From Allolobophora icterica (Eukaryota > Annelida > Clitellata > Crassiclitellata > Lumbricidae): a stretch of 64,000 bases of DNA. Shown piece after piece: positions 44,863 through 55,000 of the stretch. The stretch lies in assembly GCA_963556255.1 (NCBI GenBank), contig OY744606.1, forward strand, positions 70,639,170-70,703,169, read 5' to 3'. How positions within the stretch are numbered: the first letter of the stretch is position 1; each line of letters opens with the position of its first letter. Under the pieces are notes generated by a model. The model made no database searches. It was not told the origin of the DNA and saw only the letters and a list, made by a program, of their open reading frames with translations. The position numbers were made by a program, and so were the translations under genes.

Positions 44863-45228
44863 CTTAGCAACTTCGATATAGAGAAAGTTGCCAGGGCGCT
44901 GCCGCATTTCCGCGGTGTTTTCATGCGAGATGGTCTGCCCGCCGTGGCTCGTGAGAAGGAGTGTGGAGTTGTTAATTTAGATTCCGGTTCCGGCGACGGT
45001 ACTCACTGGGTTGCCTATTGGATAGATGGGCCTACAGCCGTCTATTTTGACAGTTATGGGCTGGATCCACCTCTCGAAATTTCTCGATATTTAAAAAATC
45101 CTATAAGAACTCAAACGTTCCAGCTACAGGGGCCCGATGATGTGGTATGTGGTCATCTCTGTCTGCTCGTGCTAAGAGAGCTCGCTGCTGGAAAGAATTT
45201 TGAAGATATCATTCTTGACCTATGTTAG
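44863..45228 (+). pseudogene. Adenain-like cysteine protease lacking an upstream start codon
   Basis: Matures virion proteins. The family-like sequence begins LSNFDIEKVARALPHFRGVF (44863-44922), but the open frame upstream runs back to a TAA at 44821 with no ATG. The first ATG is at 44923 (MRDGLPAVAR), giving a 101-residue product. Numbered from that ATG, the catalytic set looks complete: His28 (DGTHWVAYW), Asp43 (VYFDSYG), Gln69 and Cys76 (VVCGHLCLLVL). Starting at 44923 would omit about 20 conserved N-terminal residues. Options are loss of the start codon, non-ATG initiation, an upstream exon, or a shortened active form. It ends at TAG 45226-45228, 27 bp before the fibre gene. Confidence 0.82.
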
Positions 45229-45255
45229 ACTTCCGTCACCTTTTTGTATATAAAA

Positions 45256-47424
45256 ATGCCGGTTGATAAATTTGGAAGAGACGGCGGAGGTGGGGTGGGA
45301 GGGGGGCAGATAAGCGCCGCTGGGCTCGTCCACAAAGCGGGTGATACCATGATGGGAATTCTGTCGGCTGGAGGTTTTCGGCTGACAAACGTGGGAACGC
45401 CCACGATGGAAACAGACGCCGCGACAAAGGCTTATGCAGACATCATAGATCAGGACAACTTACAAATCACCGGTGGAACGATGTCTGGCGTTCTAAAAAT
45501 GGGTGGTCACAAAGTTACTGGGCTGCCCACAGACACAGCAACGTCCGATAGCGACGCTGCGAGTTGGGCACAAGTGGTACGATACGCGGACCAGAAGGCG
45601 ACCGCGGCCGAAAATCATGCAGACCAAAAACTTATCGATGCCAGGCAGTACACGGACGAGAAGAATGCGGGGCTGAGAGATTCTGTTAGGCGGTATGCAG
45701 ATGAGAAGGACCTTATTGTTAAAAGTTATGTTAACGAGCAAGATGTTATCGTCAGGAATGCGTGCGTGCTCAAATCAGGCGGCGTAATGACTGGAAGTTT
45801 AGTTATGGGTGGCCACCGAGTTACTGGGCTCCCAACAGAAATTTCAGGATCCGATAGCGACGCAGCGAGTTGGAAACAAGTGTCAACAGCGGTCGCTGGC
45901 GCTCTAGTAAAACTCGATAGAGTACCAACGGAGTCGTTGCATGTGGTGAATAAGCGGTATGTAGATTCCCGCGACGCTTCTTACAGACAGTACGTGGATG
46001 AGAAGGTCACCACCGCTAGAAGATATGTGGACGAGAAGCATGCTATCGTAAGAGGCGGGCATGTGCTCAAAAGCGGCGATTCTATGACTGGTGATTTGAC
46101 CATGGGTGGCAAAAGAGTGACTGGGCTCCCAACAGAAATTCCAGGATCCGATAGCGACGCCGCGAGTTTGAAACAGGTGACGCAGCTGATCAGCAACGCC
46201 ACTAAGAATAATGATACGGCGCCGGCTGGACCAAAGTACTTGACTAACAAACGGTATGTGGACGCGAAAAACGCTGAGATTGGAGCTTCAGTTAGACTCT
46301 ATGCGGACCAGAAAGCTGAAGCAGCTAAGAGGTACGCCAACGAGCAAGATGTTATCGTTAGGAGCGCATGCGTGCTTAAAGCTGGTGATGCAATGACTGG
46401 TGATTTAATCATGGGCGGTAAAAGAGTTACTGGGCTCCCTACGGGCGCAGCAACGTCCGAAAGCGACGCGACGAGTATGGCACAAGTATCGAAGCTGATC
46501 GCCGACAACATGACAAAGAGTGATAGAGTACCAACAGAACCGTTGCATGTGACAAATAAACGATACGTTGACGTGAAAAACGCTGAGGTTGGAGCTTCCG
46601 TTAGACTCTATGCGGACCAGAAAGCTGACGCCGCTAAGAGATATGCCAACGAGCAAGATATTATCGTTAGGAACGCCTGCGTGCTAAAATCCGGCAGTAC
46701 CATGACCGGTGATCTGGCTATGGGTGGTAAAAGAGTGACTGGGCTCCCAACAGAAATTTCAGGATCCGATAGCGACGCTGTGAGTTTTAAACAGGTGACG
46801 CGGCTGATCACCATCGCCACTACGAATAATGATACGCCGCCCTCGGGACCATGGTACCTGACTAACAAGCGGTATGTAGACAGTGAGATAGCTAATGAAA
46901 GGCGATACGCGACGGACATCAAGGTTCTCAACTACAGCGGCCACATTCCGCCCCTATCCAGAAACGCTTCCGAAACGGGTTTTATTGCCTCAGCCAACGA
47001 ATCTTTACCCACTAACCCGCCTCATATGGCATTCAACTCGGGTGTGAGAGGTGAGTGGAAGACAGCGTCCACTTCGAGAGAATGGCTGGCGGGGACTTGG
47101 TTACAGATTGAATGCCCGACGCCTGTGCGAGTATGGAAGGTTAGTCTGGCTGGGGGATCTAGTCCTACTGCACCACGTATCACGTCTTGGTCATTCCATG
47201 GGATTCCACTCACCGCTCTTGAAGCGGGAATGACACGCAGTCCTCTCATTTCCTCCACTGTCACATTGACTAATTCTGCACAAGAGTTCACCTTCACTGA
47301 TGACACAGTATTCAAAAAATTCAAGCTGGTAGTCTCGGCCACCAGCCCAACACAAGGTACTTTTGGAATATCCCACTTCCAGATCTATACATATTTTAGA
47401 CATGGGGGACAGTCAGTAGTATAG
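45256..47424 (+). CDS. Fibre-like protein with phage-tail-type repeats and lectin-like end
   Basis: 722 residues from ATG 45256. After a Gly-rich leader (FGRDGGGGVGGG) come six copies of a module of the form SGxxMTGxLxMGGxxVTGLPT followed by SDSDAAS, at roughly residues 25, 75, 170, 270, 370 and 470. They alternate with segments rich in RLYADQKA, KRYANEQD and NKRYVD, probably coiled. This module is well known from bacteriophage tail fibres. The last 185 residues lack it and look like a beta-sandwich (EWLAGTWLQIECPTPVRVWK; ITSWSFHG; FKKFKLVVSATSPTQGTFG), close in pattern to discoidin/F5-8 type C carbohydrate-binding domains. Inference: a trimeric attachment fibre with a glycan-binding tip. The frame is intact despite strong internal DNA repetition. 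Confidence 0.85.
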   Translation: MPVDKFGRDGGGGVGGGQISAAGLVHKAGDTMMGILSAGGFRLTNVGTPTMETDAATKAYADIIDQDNLQITGGTMSGVLKMGGHKVTGLPTDTATSDSDAASWAQVVRYADQKATAAENHADQKLIDARQYTDEKNAGLRDSVRRYADEKDLIVKSYVNEQDVIVRNACVLKSGGVMTGSLVMGGHRVTGLPTEISGSDSDAASWKQVSTAVAGALVKLDRVPTESLHVVNKRYVDSRDASYRQYVDEKVTTARRYVDEKHAIVRGGHVLKSGDSMTGDLTMGGKRVTGLPTEIPGSDSDAASLKQVTQLISNATKNNDTAPAGPKYLTNKRYVDAKNAEIGASVRLYADQKAEAAKRYANEQDVIVRSACVLKAGDAMTGDLIMGGKRVTGLPTGAATSESDATSMAQVSKLIADNMTKSDRVPTEPLHVTNKRYVDVKNAEVGASVRLYADQKADAAKRYANEQDIIVRNACVLKSGSTMTGDLAMGGKRVTGLPTEISGSDSDAVSFKQVTRLITIATTNNDTPPSGPWYLTNKRYVDSEIANERRYATDIKVLNYSGHIPPLSRNASETGFIASANESLPTNPPHMAFNSGVRGEWKTASTSREWLAGTWLQIECPTPVRVWKVSLAGGSSPTAPRITSWSFHGIPLTALEAGMTRSPLISSTVTLTNSAQEFTFTDDTVFKKFKLVVSATSPTQGTFGISHFQIYTYFRHGGQSVV

Positions 47425-47430
47425 AAAAAT

Positions 47431-47985
47431 ATGACTGACACGCACTACAAGATTCGGGGGTATCTCCGTCAACACGGAGAAATAGACATGTGCAAATACA
47501 GCATAGACAGTCTAGGTGGTGTAGGCCACTGGGGGTACGACATCCCGAAGCCCACGGCAGAGCTATTGACCGCGGTGCCTCAACAGCACATCGACTTCGT
47601 GTCTGACGATTACCACAACCGCGATATCTATACGGCGGCCGGAACGGTAACCACGAGTGCGTGGCAAACTCTTCCATTGACCGCTGCGCGTTTTCCGTGT
47701 ATAACTTTACAAAACGCCAATGAGGGGGTTTCGTTAGAGTGCGGGTTCTGGAAGCTTACAGTCTTTGGTGTTTGCGGTGGTGATGCAACAGTTCGCGTTA
47801 TAGCACCGGCAGCTGCTGGTGGTAGCATCGATCGTACAGTCGATATTTCAAGTGGGCAATTTGATGTAGCCAGGGCAATATTCGTTCCAGGACAAACGAG
47901 TTTCCGAATTGAAGGCAAAAAGAGAGGCGTTGAAAGTACTTCATCTATCGACTTAAACGTAACTTTACTAATAGAGCAACTATAA
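47431..47985 (+). CDS. Unknown Polinton protein after the fibre gene, 184 residues
   Basis: Start ATG 47431, only 6 bp after the fibre stop codon. The first 60 residues are polar (MTDTHYKIRGYLRQHGEID). The rest alternates short hydrophobic and Gly/Thr-rich strands (WKLTVFGVCGGDATVRVI; GQFDVARAIFVPGQTSFRI), so a beta-sandwich is likely. I do not recognise a family. The tight spacing suggests it works with the fibre, for instance as a fibre-associated or alternative tip protein; this is inference. The frame is intact. Confidence 0.65.
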   Translation: MTDTHYKIRGYLRQHGEIDMCKYSIDSLGGVGHWGYDIPKPTAELLTAVPQQHIDFVSDDYHNRDIYTAAGTVTTSAWQTLPLTAARFPCITLQNANEGVSLECGFWKLTVFGVCGGDATVRVIAPAAAGGSIDRTVDISSGQFDVARAIFVPGQTSFRIEGKKRGVESTSSIDLNVTLLIEQL

Positions 47986-47992
47986 AAATACA

Positions 47993-48598
47993 ATGTCTTT
48001 GTATCCAACGCTTACGGAGCCGACAATTTCGTCAGACACGAAGTCGCAGACGTTTCGTCTGCAGAAGATTGGTGAAGTAGAAGCATTCCTGAGATCTGAG
48101 GCGATAAGTCGAGGACAACTGTGCAAAAAGTATAAGAGGGTTGTAGATGTGGCTAATGGGGCCTCGGCCGGCCTTGCTATAGTTAGTCTTGGAACTGGGG
48201 TGGGTGGGGCAGCTATGTTAGCCACTGGTATTGGTTTTATTCCTGGTATTGTTCTGGAGAGTTTGGCCATAGCGACCAGTTTTCTGGATATTATTGGAAA
48301 TGTTATTAGTAGAAGTTTTGTTGCTAAAGCTTCAAAACACGACGAAATTTGTATTTTGGCGGAAAGTAAGCTAAACACTGTTCATGACCATATTTCTAAG
48401 GCGTTGGAGGACACGGCTATTAGCGATGAAGAGTATAAGCTTATTCTGGGAGAGGAGGAGAAATATAGAACGATGAAACGTGATATACAAAGCAAGAATG
48501 GAAAAAAAGAGTTGCCGAGTCAAAGCAAAGACCAGGTGGTGGCAGAACTAATCAAGAAACTAACCAGCGCTGGGTCTTGCCCACGAACCTCAAAATAA
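47993..48598 (+). CDS. Unknown Polinton-associated membrane-type protein, 201 residues
   Basis: Start ATG 47993, 7 bp after the preceding stop. Two Gly/Ala-rich hydrophobic segments lie in the middle (ASAGLAIVSLGTGVGGAAML near 57-76 and GFIPGIVLESLAIATSFLDI near 80-100). They are followed by KASKHDEICILAESKLNTV and a conserved-looking helix ISKALEDTAISDEEYKLILG. The pattern is familiar from numerous uncharacterised cnidarian and mollusc proteins linked to mobile elements. A pore-like or membrane role is possible, but no function is established. It is the last gene before the long non-coding end. Confidence 0.7.
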   Translation: MSLYPTLTEPTISSDTKSQTFRLQKIGEVEAFLRSEAISRGQLCKKYKRVVDVANGASAGLAIVSLGTGVGGAAMLATGIGFIPGIVLESLAIATSFLDIIGNVISRSFVAKASKHDEICILAESKLNTVHDHISKALEDTAISDEEYKLILGEEEKYRTMKRDIQSKNGKKELPSQSKDQVVAELIKKLTSAGSCPRTSK

Positions 48599-50776
48599 AA
48601 GTTTTCATCGTAGGTGGTTGGAGTAGTGAGTCTGTAATTCCTAGCGCACCACCAGCATATGCCTTTAACGACCACGAAAACAGATGATTTTTAATCTAAA
48701 AAATGGCACACGGGCCTATAATGTGGTCATATTTTGGGGGGTGACTTCGAATCCCTATTATACATCTATTACCAACAAACTTAATAATGAGTATTAAAGT
48801 CGATTTAATCGTAGCGCATACTAGTAAAAAATAGTAAGTCATGCTACTATATGGAAAGGGTGCTGGATTTTTTTCGAAAATCGTCATATGTCTTCAAAAA
48901 CTAGCAGAATTTTTTTATCACCTACGGAGATTTTGAAATTTCAATATCTAAGTCAATTCTTAACATACTGATGTAATGTAAACATTAATTTTTAGCACTT
49001 TATCTCCTCTTCCATTCCTTTCGTCAAAAAATTTAAATATTTATATTTGGTTGCGCCAAAAATGCATAAAAATGAAGACCCCCGTAAAAAATGATTGCAG
49101 ATGTGTGTTCAAGCGCATATAAAATATATTTTCTTGCTAAAACATTTGTATTGTGAATATAATAAATGTGCAGAATGCATTGCCCGACAGAACAGAAAAA
49201 ACAATTCGGATATAAATTTATAAATGCTGTAGCTATGACTGTTTAAGTGACTGGACCCCCGAAAGAAATTACTGTTTTTCTGTTTTTCAAGGTCAAATAA
49301 ATATATTTCCTGGCTACAATATTTCTATTGAAAATATAATAAATATGCAGAATTCAATTCCAGACTGAATACATAAACATTTAGCAATATATCTATATAT
49401 ACTGACTAAGTTATGTAAGGTTTACTACATGGGCCCCACTCAAAAAATTTAAATTTATATCTTTAAGGCGCTATAGAAAAATATTCTAAGTGTAGCTTTT
49501 TTGGTTTGAACAAGCTAAATGTTCGGCAGGCAATGCTGGATAGAATAAAAGAAAAATTAGGAATATATTTTTATATATGAACTGGAAACAATTAGTTTAC
49601 TATATTGACCCTACTAAAAAATCATATTTTCTGATATTTAAACCGCTATATAAATATATTCTGGCTACAGTTTCCTATTGTAAATATGATAATTGTTCAT
49701 CAGGATATGCTAGATTGAATGCCAAAAGAATTAAGAACATATCTATATATTTGCACCAACTAAGTTACATTTTATTAAGACTGATTAATCGATATTTCCG
49801 TGCCACGTAAAACAGTTGATGAAGGGAAATATAACCTGGGTTTTTCCCACTAGCTCATCGGCGAACTAAATACAGATAAATTCCTTTATTGAAATCCTAA
49901 GTTCCAGACCGCATTAAGGCACAGAAAAATGATTGTCAAAATAGGCAATAGTTTTTTGGTTACCACGGTTTTGGTCTGTTTTTTTTTTGTTTCCTAATTT
50001 CTCTGTTATGAACGATTATGTGTAGCCTATTATGAGGCTTGTATAAACCGCCTGAATTATTCATGAAAGATTTACGACCTTGTTTACAACCTAATCATAG
50101 CTGTTTTGTCTACGGTGGCCTGTATGGGCTACTAAATAATGGTGAAAATTTGTGCTTTTTTCGGAATGAAATAATAAAAATAGTTGTAAATATGAATAAA
50201 TAGGACCCGAATGGGCCACCGTATTTCTGAACTAAGGTTTTACAGTATAATATATTCGGATTTTCCGTCTCTCACCTAGTTTCCTGCATTGCGATTCGCT
50301 GGCGGAAGCTGTTGATCTGGTTACAGTATGGTTAATAGCCTGGAATGGGACGCGTGCGAAAAATCGATAGCGTTTACTTTAATGGATTTTGGCTCCTTTA
50401 GCATTAAATTTCTCCGAGAATAAATAATTTCATCCGACGGAAAGGTGACTTAAAAATCTGGGTTGGTTTTGTCTATTGATATCACTAGCGAATTTTTATG
50501 CATTTCGTCCTTTTCTAGACATTTTTGGAGCGTTTATGAAATGTCTGGAGCGTTTATGAAATGTCTAGAGAGTTTAGGTTGTGTCTGAAATATTTCTGAA
50601 ACGCATTCTAAATGGGTCAACCGAGTTATTTTTGGCATTGGCATGGGTCAATCGAGTTATTTTAGTCACAGCGTGGAGAGATGGCTGTATGTTTCTATAA
50701 AAGTCTGTGCTGCACACAGAAATACTGACTTTGGGTGAACAATTTTACATGTCGCAGATTTGCGTTTTTCTTCACG
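48599..50776. other. AT-rich gene-free right part of the Polinton
   Basis: 2.2 kb without a credible gene. It contains the diverged array with a unit of about 177 bp (49077-49790) and short direct repeats near 50525-50580 (GGAGCGTTTATGAAATGTCT twice) and near 50615-50665 (GGGTCAA-CGAGTTATTTT twice). A role in replication or transcription control is possible but unsupported. Confidence 0.6.
49077..49790. repeat. Diverged tandem array, unit about 177 bp, four units
   Basis: A GACCCC-type box followed by A-rich sequence recurs at 49077, 49254, 49433 and 49607 (spacing 177, 179, 174). Within each unit the same order follows: CGC-ATA-AAATATATT, CTGGCTACA or a variant, ATTG-AAATAT, a GCAGAAT- or CAGG-ATGC-type block, GA(T)-GAAT, and ATATCTATATA. 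Units differ at many bases, so the array is old relative to the inverted repeats. Confidence 0.7.
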
Positions 50777-51272
50777 ATTTAAATTGAAAAATACTTTATT
50801 TGTATTTATATAAATTTCGATTGACTGGTTGATTAAAGGATTGGGGTTTTCGATTGTTCGCGAGAAAACAGTTGCCTGCCCAGGCTTCCTTCTATTGAGC
50901 CTGCGTTCAAAATCTTCCACTCCTTTTTGATAGCCAATTGTGATAAAAGCCCTGAACTTCCATAGCGTCAGGCTTCTTCAGAGCCAGTCTTTTTATATCA
51001 ACAGGCTTCTATTGGGCCTGCGTTAAAGGCTTCCGTAGAGAGGGTCTTTTGTATTCTAGGACTTCTATAGCGCACTGCGTTAGCCCACTCACTTGTCATC
51101 GCGATTCAAAAGACTTCTAGCCATGATAGCCATAGGCACTGCTTGGAAACTGATCTTTGATAAGGGTCCGTGGATCCTGTGGGCCCTCTGTGGACCCTTT
51201 TCTGTAGAGACAGTCTAATATATCAAATCGCTTCTGTACAGCCTGCGTCAAAACGCTCACTTGTCATCTACT
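50777..51272. repeat. Right terminal inverted repeat of the Polinton
   Basis: Reverse complement of 31502-31996 with few differences. Its outer end is ...TTGTCATCTACT. The ACTG microsatellite just outside reads in the same direction on both sides of the element, so it is not part of the inverted repeat. Confidence 0.95.
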
Positions 51273-51478
51273 GACTGACTGACTGACTGACTGACTGACT
51301 GACTGACTGACTGACTGACTGACTGACTGACTGACTGACTGACTGACTGACTGACTGACTGACTGACTGACTGACTGACTGACTGACTGACTGACTGACT
51401 GACTGACTGACTGACTGACTGACTGACTGACTGACTGACTGACTGACTGACTGACTGACTGACTGACTGACTGACTGA
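51273..51478. repeat. Microsatellite (ACTG)n flanking the Polinton on the right
   Basis: About 51 units. The left flank has about nine units (31464-31501) preceded by TTGA units. The two stretches appear to be one interrupted array, with the longer part on the right. Frames of Ser-Gln-Ser-Val come from it. Confidence 0.97.
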
Positions 51479-52000
51479 TTGGCCATCGTATCGATCAAGG
51501 TTTTGTGGCAACGACAAACGATTGTTGCTCGCGGGTGAGACCTTCTCCATAGGCAAATAAATCTGAATGTATAAGTTTTCCTATGGCGACCGTATGACCT
51601 CGACCCTGAAGTTTTTAATTAATCTATTGGGTAAGGTCCTTCACCGCCGCTGCCTATTTGATTGGATAATTAATTTATGCAAGCCAATGTCTGTAATGAA
51701 GGTGGTAACTGGCGACGACAATCGGTGCAGCGATGTAAATGAATGATAGTGACGATACTATTCCAACAACGACGTAGATGATGATATTCTGACAAGTAGT
51801 GACAACAATGAATATGAAGTTAATGACAAACATCAACAGCTGGTAGGCTAGATTATGTCAATACCACCGAATGACTCAGCGTGTCAGATTAACCAATTTA
51901 ACCTCAAACCTATGTATTCGTCCTATATATCTGAGTTAAGGCACTTGTATTGCGTTTATACTGTCTTACACGAAACATCTGCTCATTTAAGCCTCAGCCA
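51479..52000. other. Resumed 5' flank of AKR unit 3
   Basis: GGCCATCGTATCGATCAAGG and what follows match 17993-18150, and 51670-51810 match 18890-19030. So the tandem unit continues here after the 22-kb interruption that starts near 29341. No exon is seen. Confidence 0.8.
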
Positions 52001-55000
52001 CATTGGTCATGAAAGTTACGTTATTGCATACCTGGAGTCCGTTTGGACCCCAGCATACAAGGCAGTCGTCAATATGCTGGCTCAGGTGGCTCATGTGGCT
52101 CAGCTTGCTCTGCTGGCTGCCATTCAAGTCGACCGTCGCTATCAACAGACGCGTCACTAAGGAATAAAAATATCGTTTCTGCATCGTCATTGTGCCACAG
52201 ACAAAACCACACATAGACTGTTCTCTTACTGACTTTTCTGCTCTAGACGATATTAAAACGTATCGCAAACTTGTCACAAGCCTTCTTTAGATAAGATGTG
52301 ACAATTTTTCATTTACAAGCCCCTTTGAAATTTTTTAAATTATCGCGCAATATCAAGCTAAAATCAAATAAAGTTCACTTTATACACTATCTCGACATCT
52401 GAAACGATCCTCCAATTAAGTGACCGTGAATTAAAGACAGTGGAACTTTAAGTGGAAGGAGGCGGTGGGACCCCTTCCCATACTGAACCTTTGATCTGCA
52501 GTCCTCTTCAAATACAGGAAACTGTTGTCAAGTCGGCCGCGTAGTGCCGAGACATTTATGTATACATTAGAGCAAGGACTCTTTATGCAAATATAGAATC
52601 CTTGACATTAGGGCCTACATAGCCGTGCATCCGTCTGCAAGACTGTATCTTTGACTCCTGTATCGAGACTACATCACATCTGCTCATCGTCCTCTACACT
52701 GGTTTCTTATATGTGAACGTATCCGCTTCAAGCTTCCACACCTTATGTAGCCTACAAAGCACGTTCTATCCATCTTGCAAAAGTAATGTTGCCTTTCACA
52801 CACCAATTAAGCGTAGGACTATTTAAAATGAAAGATTCAATTCACCCTGACTCTCGTGAATCCCTTGGAAGCTTGATCCACCAATGCTCTTGAGTGATTT
52901 GAATTCTAAACGTGCGATAATTCGTCTAACAATTTGATTATAATATGTAGTTCTACTGATCTAAATGTCTGTGGTCTGTATTGATTGGCGCAGGAACTTT
53001 GAGGTCGTTTTACCTGTGCATTTATTTAAAACGTCGTATCAAGATAAATAGCATGCTGACAAAACAGTGTATAGAGGCTGTACGTACTAATTAAGCCTAT
53101 TAGGTTTAATTAGTACAGATAAAATGGCGGTTGGCTTCCCAACCAGAAAACTCTATAGTTAGGTGACGAGACATAGGTTTTCCCAGCGCTCACACAGCGG
53201 AGTTGGGTACGTTTAGGTCTACTCCTCCTTTATAATTATAGTGGTAAGTCACTGGTAACATATTCGGGTGAGTGTCCTTGGGGAAAGTTTATTTTAAAAT
53301 CAAATCGTTTATTCTTCTAACCAGTCGACTCTGTTCTTTTCACTTTTAGTCAGATAACCCCACCATGCATGAGGGGCACGCTCGTAGCCAGACTTAAATT
53401 CGAGAGGAGACAACTCCGGGAGACATCCAGGTGTAGTAGTCAACATCCTTGTCGTTGGTCAATCCAAGTTCCAGTATATAAAAAAGCAAGAGGAGGCAAC
53501 TGAGGCAACTGGGGGGGGAAGGAGGGTCACCTTCCATACATTCCACAGGGTTTATCGTAGGACACGTAGATCTGGAAAACTATATATTAGAGATTCTAGT
53601 GGTTAAAGTGGTTTGGCTGAGCAGTGGTAACTGCAAAGAAGAATTTTATTTGAACACATGCGTTACCAGGGTTCTATTACATTGTGAGCAGTGGGAACGC
53701 AAGCAATGAATTTCAAGAGCACTTTAAACGCTGTCAGAACCGTTAGATGATGGCCTCTTGGGCACAACAGATGGCCTTTCGTTTTAATTTGAGGCAGTAA
53801 ATCATGAAGGATATGGCCTGAGTAGAGCCCTTGAAGAAGCGCTATATAAATTCCATGATTGATGGCCATTAAAGCCGTTTAGCTAGAAGAGGCGGGTACT
53901 AGATATAGCTGACAGAGTTGGACATAAAAAGCTAGGTTATCTTCAGGAAGGTTATGTAGGCCTACGTTCTCTCATTAGTCTTCTTATAGTAGGCCCATAA
54001 ATATTGCTTCTCTTCGAACTGCATCTTTTCAAAATTTTAAACTATAATAATACGCCGACTTTTTGTTAAAATGCAATGTAGCCTATTTGTGAGGTAAGCA
54101 GCGCTTGGGTTATTAGGTAACCATAACAACATCTTCCTCTGTTTGAAAACAATCGTAAACATAACATATAGGTAACAATAACAACCTAATCTATTATTGT
54201 TTCCTTTTATGTAAATTTGTCCGTCGCAGGACGCCACGTCACAAACGGCTTCTGTTCTATTGTGAAACCGTTTATGACGTCAGTACAGCATGCCGTCTTG
54301 ACGACGGCGGTCTTGACGACACATATAGGCCTATAATATGACGGCATAATATGACGGGTTAATACTCTAACACTATATACTGGCGTCATAATTATGACGG
54401 GCAAATACACTAGTTTATCATAAATCGTAAACATATATAGGTAACCATAACAACATATTCTTCTGTTTGAAGACAATCGCAAACATAGGGGCCTATATCT
54501 ACGTACGGTATACTCTTTATTTGAAAACCATAATCTATGTTGAAAACAATCGTTCTCTTTGTTCGAAAACAATCGTAGCCTTATCTACATTTTCTTCTCC
54601 TTGAAGATAATCGTAACCATGTATTGACGTATCCTGCATATTTTAAGAGAATTAGGCGCCTATTTAAGCGGTGAAGGATCTCTCTCCGCAACTGTTCGTA
54701 CTCTGACAGTGCCAGTCCCAAGCCTGGATAAAGGAGGAGGGCGACGCTAATCATCTTTGTTATGAAACAGCGTCGTTAAACTGAAACTACTGCTGAAGGA
54801 TTTCACCAGGTCAATTCACTGAAAAGTTAGCAGGGTCGAGGCCATTTACGGTTGCTATAGGACGGTAGGAAATCGCGTACATAATTTACATTATTTTAAC
54901 ATGCACGTCCGCCAGGGACGCTGGGCGGCGCTGCAATACATCAGCTACGTTTAATAAAAAGTCACGAGTCTTGTGAACATTAGTCCTTGCTGTAAATGAC

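Larger units (their letters stand above)
31502..51272. mobile_element. Polinton/Maverick (adintovirus-like) element, 19.8 kb
   Basis: A nearly complete self-synthesising DNA transposon or integrated virus. It has inverted repeats of about 495 bp at 31502-31996 and 50777-51272, beginning AGTAGATGACAAG. Inside are the Polinton hallmark genes: protein-primed PolB, retrovirus-like integrase, packaging ATPase, adenain-like protease, and major and minor capsid proteins. Integrase and the PLA2-type gene are on the minus strand; all others are on the plus strand. TGACTG occurs at both borders (31496-31501, and 51272-51277 if the right end is set one base shorter), the right length for a Polinton target duplication, but in an ACTG microsatellite this is weak evidence. 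Several genes are broken, so this copy is not expected to move or package itself unaided. Confidence 0.96.

Noticed and set aside
49577..49810. 77-codon frame in the Polinton non-coding end
   Set aside because: It falls inside the array with a unit of about 177 bp and has no homologue in the other units; AT-rich chance frame.
31418..51478. CRISPR-like or virus-type direct repeat arrays around the large element
   Set aside because: The flanking repeats are a pure tetranucleotide microsatellite with no spacers, and the genes are those of a Polinton.
51257..51556. Ser-Gln-Ser-Val repeat protein on the minus strand
   Set aside because: Translation of the ACTG microsatellite next to the Polinton.
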